From CAZYMI01 sp964648505 (lineage in GTDB: Bacteria > Pseudomonadota > Alphaproteobacteria > Micavibrionales > Micavibrionaceae), in contig CAZYMI010000007.1 in assembly GCA_964648505.1 (NCBI GenBank), forward strand, positions 1 to 64,000: a DNA stretch of 64,000 nt, given 5' to 3'. The notes under the pieces are model-generated. The model saw only the letters and a list, made by a program, of their open reading frames with translations. It had not been told where the DNA came from and ran no database searches. This document shows, in pieces, positions 1 through 8,263 of this stretch; the stretch's first letter is position 1, and each line of letters starts with the position of its first letter. The position numbers and the translations under genes are program-made.

Positions 1-1
1 T

Positions 2-715
2 CCCTACAAACATCTGGTTCATCAGACCTTGCTGCGCTCACAAGCACAAGCTGTGTATAGCACTGAAAATATCGGCCATTTTGGCCTTGGTTTACAGTCT
101 TATGCGCACTTTACATCGCCCATCAGGCGTTATGCAGATCTTCTGGTACACAGGGCCCTTGTAAAAGCTTATGGGCTAGGACAAAACGGCCTTCGCGATG
201 AAGACCAAGTGCGCCTTGATGAAATGGCCGCTCATATTTCGGCGACTGAACGCGCTTCAATTGAAGCAGAAAGAAACGCTACAGACAGATTTTGCGCTGC
301 TTATCTTTCATCAAAAATTGGTGTTCCCTTTTTTGGCCGCATATCAGGCGTTACGCGTTTTGGTTTATTTGTAACGCTCAATGATTCTTGCGCAGATGGT
401 TTGGTGCCAATCCGCACAATGCCGCAAGATTTTTATGTGCATGATGAAAAAGCGCACGCGCTTGTAGGTAGACGTACAGGCAGAATTTACAGGCTGGGCG
501 CACAGGTGCGCGTTGTTGTCACCGATGCGGATGCCATTTCAGGATCCACCACGTTCGAACTCATGGGGGATGAAGGGGCCGATTTAGAAGGTGGTAAATT
601 TAAGCCTTCTGCCCAAAAAGAACGGTTCGATGAAAGGAGCCGGCGGCCCGACAAACACCGAGAAAGCCGTCATAAGAGTAAAAAAGGCCGGAAATTCAAG
701 GATTTCAGCCGCTAG
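2..715 (+). CDS. rnr: Ribonuclease R, C-terminal part (5' end outside window)
   Basis: This is the last 237 codons of an RNase II/R-family 3'-5' exoribonuclease, which degrades structured RNA in the cytoplasm. The reading frame is open from the first bases of the window, so the gene starts upstream. The fragment opens with the end of the RNB catalytic domain, including the conserved SPIRRYADLLVHR segment. An S1 RNA-binding domain follows (about GRISGVTRFGLFVTL). The tail is rich in lysine and arginine, as is typical of RNase R rather than RNase II. rpmG follows on the same strand after about 70 nt. Confidence 0.93.
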   Translation, partial: PYKHLVHQTLLRSQAQAVYSTENIGHFGLGLQSYAHFTSPIRRYADLLVHRALVKAYGLGQNGLRDEDQVRLDEMAAHISATERASIEAERNATDRFCAAYLSSKIGVPFFGRISGVTRFGLFVTLNDSCADGLVPIRTMPQDFYVHDEKAHALVGRRTGRIYRLGAQVRVVVTDADAISGSTTFELMGDEGADLEGGKFKPSAQKERFDERSRRPDKHRESRHKSKKGRKFKDFSR

Positions 716-787
716 CCCCCGGTTTTACTTGACAGTGCGCCCAAAATCCGTAATCTCACGCAAGTTTTCAAGAAAGAGGCACCCGCC

Positions 788-997
788 ATGGCAAAAAAAG
801 GCGCTATTGTTAAAGTTCGTTTGGTTTCAACTGCTGGAACCGGATCAACCTATTACACGCAAAAAAATCCAAAAAACACCACGGAAAAACTGAAGTTCCG
901 TAAATATGACCCGCGCGCTAAAAATCCTGAGACGGGTAAGAATGGCATGCATGTTGATTTTGAAGAAAAGAAAATGCCCCCTTCAAAAAAGAACTAA
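788..997 (+). CDS. rpmG: 50S ribosomal protein L33
   Basis: This small basic protein of the large ribosomal subunit has 69 residues. The L33 core is clear: MAKKGAIVKVRLVSTAGTGS, then a YYTQKNPKN segment and a KYDP motif. It has no cysteines, so it is the zinc-free form. It is longer than the usual L33 of about 55 residues; the extra length lies after KYDPRAKNP and in a lysine-rich tail. A GAAAGAGG stretch sits just upstream of the ATG. A strong terminator follows, and the gene lies next to rnr and divK-pleD as in many alphaproteobacteria. Confidence 0.95.
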   Translation: MAKKGAIVKVRLVSTAGTGSTYYTQKNPKNTTEKLKFRKYDPRAKNPETGKNGMHVDFEEKKMPPSKKN

Positions 998-1024
998 TTA
1001 TTCTTGAAATAAAGAACAAAATAA

Positions 1025-1049
1025 AACCTGCCTTCGGGCGGGTTTTTTT
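1025..1049. terminator. Bidirectional terminator between rpmG and pleD
   Basis: An 8-bp stem (1025-1032 with 1037-1044, one G-T wobble) closes a TTCG tetraloop. It is followed by seven T on the plus strand. Read on the minus strand the same hairpin is followed by TTTTATTTT, so it can also end the pleD transcript, whose stop codon lies at its edge. Confidence 0.9.
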
Positions 1050-2475
1050 ATTCAACCGCCATCCTGATATCAGCTTTAAATTCATCAGGATCAAGCTTGC
1101 CAACACCTTCAAAGACCACCTGATTACGCCCACCATGTTTGGCTGCATACAAAGCTTCATCTGCACGCTTCATAACATCTTCAACAGAATGTACTGACGA
1201 ATCAACCAGAGTACCCCCTATCGATGTTGAAATTGAAAGATCACCCGTTGCTGTGGCGCATTTGATCGGCTTATCGCACACAGAACGTCGCAAGCGTTCT
1301 GATATAAGCATCGCCATATCGTTTGAAACATCGGGCAGCACCACAACAAATTCTTCACCACCCAGACGCGCAACAAGGTCAAAGGGGCGTAAGCAGTCTT
1401 TGATACGAAAGGCAAAGGCTTTAAGAACTTCGTCTCCCACGCTATGACCGTGTGTATCATTAACAGACTTAAAATGATCAATATCAAGCATTAAAACGCC
1501 CATATTTTTACGACTGACTTCATTTTTCTGCAACATTTTTGCCATGTGCACATCAAAATAACGGCGGTTATAAAGCCCGGTTAAAGGATCAGTCAGCGCC
1601 ATTGAAATAGAAATTTCGAAATTACTTCTCAGCCGTTCTTGGAAACGCTTGCGACGCAGCTGCGTTCTAACACGGGCCAGCAATTCATTACGATCAATCG
1701 GGCGTAAGATATAATCATGGGCGCCCATCTCAAGGCCCTGCGCAACGCGTTGAAGCTCATCTTCAATACCGATCATAACAATTGGGATTGAACGCGTTCT
1801 TTCATTGGATTTTAAATGCGAACACAAACGAAGCCCGTCTTCTTTAGCTAGATTAAGCGAGACAATAATCAGATCTAAGTTCTGCTGCTTTGCAAGCTCG
1901 ATCGCTTCAAGGCCGGTTGCCACATCAAAAACTGTATCTTCATCGCGCCGTAATGTGTCCTTAATTTTATCAACTTCAAAAGCCTGATCGTCTACCACAA
2001 GAACAAAAGCATTGTTAACTGGCTCTGTCATCACATTGGGCTTATCGTCATTTACGCCAAGCTGCAAAGCGGTACGTTCACGGGTGCGCCATTCATCAAC
2101 TGTCATTTTCAAACGCACAAGCGACCTGACCCGTGCCATGAGCGCAATATCATTCAAAGGCTTAGAAAGAAAATCATCTGCACCCGATTCCAAACCTCGC
2201 ACACGATCCTGCGCATCTGTCAGCGCTGTGACCATAATGACAGGGATATGAGCTGTATCCGGATTTGATTTGATTCGTTTGCAAACTTCAAACCCATCCA
2301 TTCCTGGCATCATCACATCAAGCAAAACGATATCGGGGCTGTCAGCAATTACCTTTTTTAAGGCTTCTTCGCCGTTAGATGCAGTAACAACATCGTAATA
2401 TTCACTTGCCAATTTTGCTTCAAGCAATTTAACGTTTGGTAAAATATCATCAACGACCAGAATACGAGCAGACAT
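1048..2475 (-). CDS. pleD: PleD-type response regulator with diguanylate cyclase (REC-REC-GGDEF)
   Basis: The protein makes cyclic di-GMP from two GTP and in Caulobacter drives the polar and motile-to-sessile transition. The first receiver (about 1-120) has the acidic pair D9-D10 and phospho-acceptor D53. The second receiver (about 155-270) has serine at the acceptor position (about S206), so it is a non-phosphorylated adaptor, as is usual in PleD. The GGDEF domain carries the active site GGEEF (372-376). The RPFD motif at 363-366 is the inhibitory I-site, five residues upstream. divK lies 19 nt upstream on the same strand, so the two are probably co-transcribed. Confidence 0.95.
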   Translation of the reverse strand: MSARILVVDDILPNVKLLEAKLASEYYDVVTASNGEEALKKVIADSPDIVLLDVMMPGMDGFEVCKRIKSNPDTAHIPVIMVTALTDAQDRVRGLESGADDFLSKPLNDIALMARVRSLVRLKMTVDEWRTRERTALQLGVNDDKPNVMTEPVNNAFVLVVDDQAFEVDKIKDTLRRDEDTVFDVATGLEAIELAKQQNLDLIIVSLNLAKEDGLRLCSHLKSNERTRSIPIVMIGIEDELQRVAQGLEMGAHDYILRPIDRNELLARVRTQLRRKRFQERLRSNFEISISMALTDPLTGLYNRRYFDVHMAKMLQKNEVSRKNMGVLMLDIDHFKSVNDTHGHSVGDEVLKAFAFRIKDCLRPFDLVARLGGEEFVVVLPDVSNDMAMLISERLRRSVCDKPIKCATATGDLSISTSIGGTLVDSSVHSVEDVMKRADEALYAAKHGGRNQVVFEGVGKLDPDEFKADIRMAVE

Positions 2476-2494
2476 GTTTGTGTTCTCTTCTTTT

Positions 2495-2887
2495 TTAAAA
2501 CGCTGCGGAAACTTTAAGATCTGTCTTTAGGTGCTTTTGCACAACCTCAAGAAACTTTGTTACAGAAATGGGTTTAGAGATATAATCTTCACATCCACCA
2601 TCACGGATCTTTTGTTCATCGCCCTTCATGGCAAAAGCAGTAACAGCAATAACCGGTATGAATTGCAGTTCGGGGTCATCTTTAAGCCACCGCGTTACTT
2701 CAAGACCCGATATTTCTGGAAGCTGAATGTCCATCAAAATTAAATCGGGCTTATGTTCGCGCGCAAGCTTCAAAACATCATGACCTGACCGCGCCTGAAA
2801 TGTTTGTACGCCGTGCGCTTCAAGTAAATCATGAAACAATTTCATGTTCAGTTCATTATCTTCAACAATCAGGATTTTCTTTTTCAT
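2495..2887 (-). CDS. divK: DivK single-domain response regulator
   Basis: DivK is a stand-alone receiver of 130 residues that in alphaproteobacteria signals through DivJ/PleC and DivL to restrain CtrA. The acidic pocket (E9-D10), phospho-acceptor D53 in the LMDIQLP motif, the VTAFAM threonine and the SKP lysine are all present. No output domain follows. I chose the ATG at 2885-2887, which gives the canonical start MKKKILIVEDNE. A longer frame reaches 2953 but would run into eipB and adds 22 residues unlike the family. pleD follows after 19 nt. Confidence 0.94.
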   Translation of the reverse strand: MKKKILIVEDNELNMKLFHDLLEAHGVQTFQARSGHDVLKLAREHKPDLILMDIQLPEISGLEVTRWLKDDPELQFIPVIAVTAFAMKGDEQKIRDGGCEDYISKPISVTKFLEVVQKHLKTDLKVSAAF

Positions 2888-2894
2888 GATACAA

Positions 2895-3806
2895 CTAATG
2901 GCTTTTAAGGACTTTTTCTGGTTTACCGCATTCATCAGCAGCAACAGATTCAATCGCAGTTATTTTCTGGCGCACAGCAAAATCATCATATTCAATCTGC
3001 ATGTCTGAGATAATACCGTTATTATGCAGCGTCATCGTCATCTCGTAATCCGATTTTTCTTCCTGCGCATTTTCGGGGAAGAATGCCATGCGTACTTTCC
3101 ATGAGGGTGTATTTAAAAGATTATCATCCAGTGAGGCCGCTTTCTGAAAATTACCGCTGGCTTTAATTTCCCGCCCGATAAAAGCATTAACGCTGACAGG
3201 GCCTTCATCGTCGCTTCCATCAAACACGGTGGCGGTGAAAAATTTTTTACCGCTTTTTGCTGCATCTAACAGCGCTAGTGTATGCATCATCGGCAGATAA
3301 GTGCCTGGTTCCAACGTGAATTTTAAATCGGGCGGATCTCTGAAAACTACTTCACCTGCTTTTGTGCCGTTGATATCTTGATCTAACTTTGCTTTACCAC
3401 GCAGTTCTTGAAACAGCTCTCCGTCTCGTCTGCGGCGAGATGAAAAATCAAAAGTTTTTCCATCGAAGGATTCGTATGTTGTGAAATCAGATGCAATCTG
3501 CATAGGCGGCGCATCAGCATATTCATACGACAAGCTGAAGCGATGATCTGTGATCCACGCGTCGCAAGAAGGCTTCCACTGATAATACATCTGGCCACCA
3601 ATATTAAGAACCTGTGACCCATTATGAACAGATACCAGCTTAATATCATACAACGCCTTATGCGGGACCAGCCCCCGATCACGCGCAGGATCAAGCGGGG
3701 CAGCATAAGACGGTGCCGGACACATAAGGACAGCACTTAGTACAGCGGCGAACAAGACGCGAGGCGTCGCAAACATGAAAACCGAACCGGAGTGAGTTTT
3801 TTTCAT
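2895..3806 (-). CDS. eipB: EipB-family cell envelope integrity protein (DUF1849)
   Basis: EipB proteins are periplasmic and support envelope integrity in Brucella and relatives; the biochemical activity is not settled. The 303-residue product starts with a signal peptide ending near SYA-APL (about residue 35). The mature start, LVPHKALYDIKL, and the RRRRDGE segment are typical of DUF1849. Two cysteines, C81 and C293, lie near the two ends of the mature protein, where the family's conserved disulfide is expected. divK starts only 7 nt downstream, so eipB, divK and pleD may share a transcript. Confidence 0.85.
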   Translation of the reverse strand: MKKTHSGSVFMFATPRVLFAAVLSAVLMCPAPSYAAPLDPARDRGLVPHKALYDIKLVSVHNGSQVLNIGGQMYYQWKPSCDAWITDHRFSLSYEYADAPPMQIASDFTTYESFDGKTFDFSSRRRRDGELFQELRGKAKLDQDINGTKAGEVVFRDPPDLKFTLEPGTYLPMMHTLALLDAAKSGKKFFTATVFDGSDDEGPVSVNAFIGREIKASGNFQKAASLDDNLLNTPSWKVRMAFFPENAQEEKSDYEMTMTLHNNGIISDMQIEYDDFAVRQKITAIESVAADECGKPEKVLKSH

Positions 3807-4010
3807 TATATCGGAAAATATTGCCCTTGGGAAATGGGTGGCATAGGGCTCACCCGGGCAATTCCTGCCTTAAGACCCGCAGCCCTTAAGATTCAGTATA
3901 TTGGTCTAAGCTATTGATAATATTCGATTTTATTTTCCAGACGGTTTGGCATCATATTCGCAAATCATTTTTCCAAAGGCCTTAAGGCTTTCTTTAAAGG
4001 ATCGGGTTCA

Positions 4011-4754
4011 ATGGCGACAACACACATAATGTCTGAGCGTATTCATACAACCGTGCAGGCTTTGCACGATAAATTGGAACGCCTGAATGAAGAACGCCAT
4101 GCCACAGAAAAAGAAACATGGTGGCGCACCACAAGCGCAACGATTGCTTTACTCAAGCATGCTCAGTTCAGAATGGATCATGCAGAAAAAACAATTCGCA
4201 CACTTGAAAAACGAGTGAAAGATTTAGAATCAATTTCAACCCACGACGAGCTAACAGGTCTGTTAAACAGGCGTGGTTTTAATGAAGCTTTATCAGGCGA
4301 AGTTGATCGTACCAAAAGGCACCTCTCTCAAGGTGGGGTTTTGGTTATTATTGATCTGGATGATTTTAAAAGCATTAATGATACATTCGGGCACAGCGCT
4401 GGTGATGCTTGTTTACGACTGGTTGGTAAAACGCTTTTGCAAGATATTCGCGCGATGGATGCCGCAGGCCGAATGGGCGGCGATGAATTCATCGTTCTTC
4501 TGGCTGATGCTGACGCACAGTGCGCCGTTGATCGCGCCCAAAAATTAGGCAGCAGGCTTAACAATATCTCTTTCATGCATGACGGTTTTGAAATTGCCAT
4601 TAACGCCAGCGTTGGTCTACGCGCTTACGGCCCGAACGATAACGTAACACGCATTATCGCAGATGCTGATGCCAGCATGTACACAAACAAAAAAGGAAAG
4701 AGAAACAACAATACTCAACACCGAACCATAAGCGAGAGATCTGCGCTGATATAG
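4011..4754 (+). CDS. Diguanylate cyclase, coiled-coil plus GGDEF
   Basis: This is a cytosolic cyclic di-GMP synthase of 247 residues. Residues about 1-75 are charged and helical, probably a coiled coil for dimerisation, with no receiver, PAS domain or membrane segment. The GGDEF domain starts at THDELTGLLNRRGF. The active site is GGDEF at 156-160 and the I-site RAMD at 147-150, so both catalysis and product inhibition look intact. It is divergent from eipB and close to PleD, giving two cyclic di-GMP synthases within 4 kb. A strong terminator follows. Confidence 0.92.
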   Translation: MATTHIMSERIHTTVQALHDKLERLNEERHATEKETWWRTTSATIALLKHAQFRMDHAEKTIRTLEKRVKDLESISTHDELTGLLNRRGFNEALSGEVDRTKRHLSQGGVLVIIDLDDFKSINDTFGHSAGDACLRLVGKTLLQDIRAMDAAGRMGGDEFIVLLADADAQCAVDRAQKLGSRLNNISFMHDGFEIAINASVGLRAYGPNDNVTRIIADADASMYTNKKGKRNNNTQHRTISERSALI

Positions 4755-4835
4755 TCTTTTCCAAGCACAGGCAGATCATGGTTCAGTTTACGCCGCCATC
4801 CTTCCCCGAACCCCTATGATGGCGTGCGTTTCACC

Positions 4836-4880
4836 AAGCTCCGGTTACGGCTCCGAACCCCGTAACCGGAGCTTTTTTAT
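4836..4880 (+). terminator. Rho-independent terminator
   Basis: A perfect 15-bp stem (4836-4850 with 4860-4874) encloses a 9-nt loop and runs into a T-rich stretch ending TTTTTTATTTT. It lies 80 nt after the stop of the GGDEF gene. On the minus strand no T run follows, so it acts in one direction. Confidence 0.9.
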
Positions 4881-4956
4881 TTTACGATCACCATCTTCGG
4901 CGACACAAAAAATTAAGATGAGGTCACAGAGATTGTTTGTCTCCCAGATTTTTCAG

Positions 4957-5020
4957 GGACACTATAAAACCATTGGCTTTACAAAGTGGCAATTTAGAAC
5001 TGTGAGGTTTTATAATGTCC
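4957..5020. repeat. Long imperfect inverted repeat in non-coding gap
   Basis: The arms 4957-4971 and 5006-5020 pair over 15 positions with one mismatch (5 bp, one C/A mismatch, 9 bp), around a 34-nt spacer. No T run follows directly on either strand. It lies in the 483-nt gap 4755-5237, which has no convincing protein gene. It may be part of a longer structured transcript from the minus-strand promoter at 5145-5173. Confidence 0.6.
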
Positions 5021-5046
5021 TCAAGCTCTTTTTTCGTCTTTCCTTA

Positions 5047-5138
5047 AAAATAAAAGGACCTGCGCGCAGGGTTTTGCCTTTTACAGTCTGGCGGACTTCG
5101 CGGGCTTTTTACGTCCGCGCGGTGTGTTGCAACATCAC
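5047..5138 (-). ncRNA. Candidate small non-coding RNA
   Basis: A sigma70-type promoter at 5145-5173 points into a gap without a supported protein gene. The first about 90 nt of the predicted transcript contain a TGTTGCAACA palindrome (5125-5134) and a hairpin with stem GCGGAC/GTCCGC (5091-5096 with 5113-5118). A nested hairpin follows: outer stem 5052-5057 with 5077-5082, inner palindrome CCTGCGCGCAGG at 5059-5070. It runs into TTTTATTTTT on the minus strand, like an intrinsic terminator. I could not match it to 6S, tmRNA, SRP or RNase P RNA. The existence of the RNA is an inference. Confidence 0.45.
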
Positions 5139-5144
5139 TCAATC

Positions 5145-5173
5145 AATATAGGATATTATTCCTAGTGTGTCAA
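5145..5173 (-). promoter_or_regulatory. Consensus sigma70 promoter reading away from aspS
   Basis: On the minus strand the sequence reads TTGACA (5168-5173), a 17-nt spacer, then TATATT (5145-5150). The expected start is near 5138. It lies downstream of the aspS stop, so it cannot serve aspS; the only sequence it can drive is the gap 4880-5138 and then antisense of the GGDEF gene. Confidence 0.65.
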
Positions 5174-5198
5174 GAAAAATTGTGAAACCCTTTTGGGA

Positions 5199-5226
5199 GG
5201 ACAGGAAGGCTACGCTTTTCCTGTCC
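5199..5226 (-). terminator. aspS: Hairpin after aspS, probable terminator
   Basis: A perfect 9-bp stem (5199-5207 with 5218-5226) lies 11 nt beyond the aspS stop. A small CCC-AAAA-GGG hairpin and short T runs follow on the minus strand. The T run is not immediately adjacent, so this is a weaker call than the others. Confidence 0.5.
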
Positions 5227-5237
5227 CCAATTCTTAT

Positions 5238-7046
5238 TTAAGCCGCGTTCACTTTTGGTTTGGGCAGATCAAGCTTGATGTGCAAATCTTTCAACTGGTT
5301 TGCATCCACAACTGAAGGTGCATTCATCATCTGATCTTCAAATGCGCCATTCATCACGAACGCATAAACTTCACGCAAGTTTGGTTCATCTGCAAGCAGC
5401 ATAACCAAACGGTCAATACCGTACGCAAGGCCACCATGCGGCGGTGCGCCATAACCCATAGCAGATAACATGCCGCCAAATTTTGCTTCCAAAACGTCTT
5501 TGGAATAACCCGCAACCGCAAATACTTTTTCCATGATCTCTGGCTTATGGTTGCGGATTGCGCCAGACGCAATTTCATAGCCGTTACACACACAATCATA
5601 CTGATTGGCTTGAATGGTCAGAGGATCTTGTGTGTTTAACGCCTCAAGCCCGCCTTTGGGCATTGAAAACGGGTTGTGTGCAAAATCGATTTTCTTGGCT
5701 TTTTCATCATATTCATACATTGGGAAATCGACGATCCAGCAGAATTTGTAAGTGTCTTTTTCGCGCAGTTCCATTTCATCACAAATACGGTCACGCGCTT
5801 TGCCTGCAAATTTGGCAGCGGCTACAGGCTGATCACACACAAAAAATACGGCGTCACCATCTTGTGCAGCAATTATTGTTTTCAGCTCGGCAAGTGCGGG
5901 GACTGGAATAAACTTCGCAATTGGGCCTTTGCCTTCGCCATTTTCAAATACGATATAACCTAAACCAGCGGCACCTTCGCCCCGTGCCCAATCATTTAAT
6001 TTATCAAAGAAGCTGCGTGGGCGATCACCCACTTTTGGTGCACGAATAGCACGCACAACGCCGCCTTTTGCAACAATTTCTTTGAACGCACGGAACTCAA
6101 CATCATCGCGTTTGAAAATGGGCGTAATATCGGCAATCACAAGTGGGTTGCGCAAATCAGGTTTATCGGAGCCGTATTTTAACATCGCATCATTGTAAGA
6201 AATATGCTGCCAAGGCGCAGGTGTGACCGAACGCTTGGTGCCTGTATAACCTGCAAATTCATCAAACATGCCTTGTACAACAGGTTCGATTGTGGCGAAA
6301 ACATCTGCTTGTTCAACAAACGACATTTCAACATCCAACTGATAAAACTCAGCCAAACGATCCGCGCGGCCATCTTCATCACGAAAGCATGGCGCAATTT
6401 GAAAATAACGATCAAAGCCCGACATCATAAGCAGCTGTTTAAATTGTTGCGGCGCTTGGGGTAACGCATAAAATTTACCCGCATGAATGCGTGATGGCAC
6501 GAGAAAATCCCGCGCACCTTCAGGTGAACTTGCGGTGAGAATTGGTGTTTGAAATTCTTGAAAGCCTTGGCCCCACATACGCTTGCGGATTGATGCAATC
6601 ACGTCATTCCGCAGGCGAATATTTTTATGCATTTTCTCGCGACGTAAATCAAGGAAGCGATAACGCAAGCGCAAATCTTCACCCGCACCATCTTCTTCTG
6701 ACACAGTAAAAGGCAGCACACCCGCTTCTGATTGCATGGTGGCCTCGGTCACCCGCACTTCAATTTCGCCAGTGGAGAGTTTTGAATTCTTCGTTTCACC
6801 TGGGCGTTCGGTCACCTTACCAATTAGTGTCACAACGCTTTCTGGTCGCCATTTTGAAGCCGCTTCTAAAATTGGGCTGTCTTGGTCAATTACGCATTGG
6901 GTGAGGCCATGCGTATCACGCAAGTCAATAAACAGCACGCCGCCATGATCCCGCTTTTTATGGACCCAGCCTGACAAAGTTACGGTTGAGCCAATATCTG
7001 TGGCGCGAAGCGCGGCGCAGTTGTGGGTGCGGTACTGGTTTTTCAT
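5238..7046 (-). CDS. aspS: Aspartate-tRNA ligase (AspRS), probably non-discriminating
   Basis: AspRS attaches aspartate to tRNA in the cytosol. The 602-residue class II enzyme has an N-terminal anticodon-binding OB fold, motif 2 as FRDEDGRADR, a bacterial insertion domain, and motif 3 as GIDRLVML. I chose the ATG at 7044-7046 with AAAGGA upstream; this gives the family start MKNQYRTHNC. The longer frame to 7136 adds 30 residues unlike the family. The anticodon-domain segment reads GWVHKKRDHGG. A histidine at this RDH position marks non-discriminating AspRS, which also charges tRNA-Asn for GatCAB; that part is inference. Confidence 0.96.
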   Translation of the reverse strand: MKNQYRTHNCAALRATDIGSTVTLSGWVHKKRDHGGVLFIDLRDTHGLTQCVIDQDSPILEAASKWRPESVVTLIGKVTERPGETKNSKLSTGEIEVRVTEATMQSEAGVLPFTVSEEDGAGEDLRLRYRFLDLRREKMHKNIRLRNDVIASIRKRMWGQGFQEFQTPILTASSPEGARDFLVPSRIHAGKFYALPQAPQQFKQLLMMSGFDRYFQIAPCFRDEDGRADRLAEFYQLDVEMSFVEQADVFATIEPVVQGMFDEFAGYTGTKRSVTPAPWQHISYNDAMLKYGSDKPDLRNPLVIADITPIFKRDDVEFRAFKEIVAKGGVVRAIRAPKVGDRPRSFFDKLNDWARGEGAAGLGYIVFENGEGKGPIAKFIPVPALAELKTIIAAQDGDAVFFVCDQPVAAAKFAGKARDRICDEMELREKDTYKFCWIVDFPMYEYDEKAKKIDFAHNPFSMPKGGLEALNTQDPLTIQANQYDCVCNGYEIASGAIRNHKPEIMEKVFAVAGYSKDVLEAKFGGMLSAMGYGAPPHGGLAYGIDRLVMLLADEPNLREVYAFVMNGAFEDQMMNAPSVVDANQLKDLHIKLDLPKPKVNAA

Positions 7047-7122
7047 TGCATATCCTTTAAAATTTCTGGGATTATAACGGTTTGATCTTGGAAATCCAGC
7101 CATTTTCAGCCATATAAGACCC

Positions 7123-8262
7123 ATGAAAATAATCACACTTCAAGCCGATTTGGACACATTTACGGCCGACCTTCAAAAAGCCTCTCTCGTATTCCTTGAT
7201 ACGGAATTTATGCGCGAACGCACCTATTATTCAAAGCTCTGTTTGCTGCAAGCCAAGCTCAGAGGCCAAGAAGCTGTTGCCATTGACCCGCTTGCCGAAA
7301 ATCTGTCTTTAAACGACTTGCTTCAGGCTTTATTGCGCCCTGATTTGCTTAAGGTGTTTCATGCCGGGCGTCAGGATCTGGAAATTTTTTACAATCTTAC
7401 AAACACACTGCCGCGCCCGATTTTTGATACCCAGATCGCTGCCAGTTTTTGTGGCTATCAGGATCAGATTGGCTTTGAAGCAATCGTAGCCGCCACAACC
7501 AACAAGCGTGTCGATAAATCATCGCAATTCACCGACTGGGCCCGACGCCCCTTAAGCGAAAAACAAATTGCCTATGCGCTTGATGATGTTATTTTGCTTG
7601 AACAGGTTTATACAAAAATTTCTGCCGATCTCCAAAAACGAAACAGGCAAGACTGGGTACAAAGTGAATTTGACTATCTGCTAAACGAACAGCTTTATCA
7701 AAACGACCCGATGCTGATCTGGCAGCGCATCAAAATTAAACGTGATGACCCGCGAACACTTGCTATCTTACAAGAACTTTGTGCCTGGCGTGAGATACTG
7801 GCCGTAAAACGCGATGTTCCCCGTGGCCGCATTGTAAAAGATGAAACACTTGCTGAACTGGCCTTACAAAGACCAAAAAATAAGGCTGACTTAACCCATA
7901 TTCGCTTGATGGACGATTCCGCAAAAGGTAAATATGCAGATGATATTCTGGCTGCAATCAAGCTTGGTATGGAAAAGCCTGATACTGCGTGTCCGGTTAA
8001 AAGCCGCCGTGCGCCTTTAACCAATCAGCACACGCCAGCCCTTGAAATGCTAAAGCTACTTTTAAAAATAAATGCCGCAGAAACTGATTTACAACCACGT
8101 CTTCTGGCAAGCCCTGATGATCTTGAGAACTTTGTTTTATCTGGCAATCATCCGGCGCAAGGCTATAAAAAATCTTTATTCTGGGATGACGCAATTGCGC
8201 TTATGAACGGCAACTTAAGTCTTTCACTCAAAGCAGGTATTATTCAAAAAATCAGAGGTTGA
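7123..8262 (+). CDS. rnd: Ribonuclease D
   Basis: RNase D is a DEDD-family 3'-5' exoribonuclease that trims tRNA and other stable RNA 3' ends. The 379-residue protein carries Exo I as FLDTEF (D26, E28), Exo II around HAGRQDLEIF, and Exo III with YALDDV. An HRDC domain follows from about residue 200 (AWREILAVKRDVPRGRIV). Its start faces the aspS start across a 76-nt gap that must hold both promoters. The glycerate kinase gene begins 1 nt after its stop. Confidence 0.95.
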   Translation: MKIITLQADLDTFTADLQKASLVFLDTEFMRERTYYSKLCLLQAKLRGQEAVAIDPLAENLSLNDLLQALLRPDLLKVFHAGRQDLEIFYNLTNTLPRPIFDTQIAASFCGYQDQIGFEAIVAATTNKRVDKSSQFTDWARRPLSEKQIAYALDDVILLEQVYTKISADLQKRNRQDWVQSEFDYLLNEQLYQNDPMLIWQRIKIKRDDPRTLAILQELCAWREILAVKRDVPRGRIVKDETLAELALQRPKNKADLTHIRLMDDSAKGKYADDILAAIKLGMEKPDTACPVKSRRAPLTNQHTPALEMLKLLLKINAAETDLQPRLLASPDDLENFVLSGNHPAQGYKKSLFWDDAIALMNGNLSLSLKAGIIQKIRG

Positions 8263-8263
8263 T

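Noticed and set aside
2495..2953. Longer divK frame starting at 2953
   Set aside because: It overlaps eipB and adds 22 residues with no counterpart in DivK; the ATG at 2887 gives the canonical start.
3870..3890. Two TTAA half-sites before the GGDEF gene as a CtrA box
   Set aside because: The spacing is 12 nt, not the 7 nt of the CtrA consensus.
5085..5130. Minus-strand TPRGRKKPAKSARL peptide in the candidate small RNA
   Set aside because: The frame has a stop just upstream and no start codon, so it is not a gene by itself.
4816..5151. Plus-strand 111-codon frame in the gap after the GGDEF gene
   Set aside because: It crosses a terminator and hairpins, has no ribosome site, and its composition looks random.
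5238..7136. Longer aspS frame starting at 7136
   Set aside because: The extra 30 residues overlap the rnd start and do not look like AspRS; the ATG at 7046 has a ribosome site.
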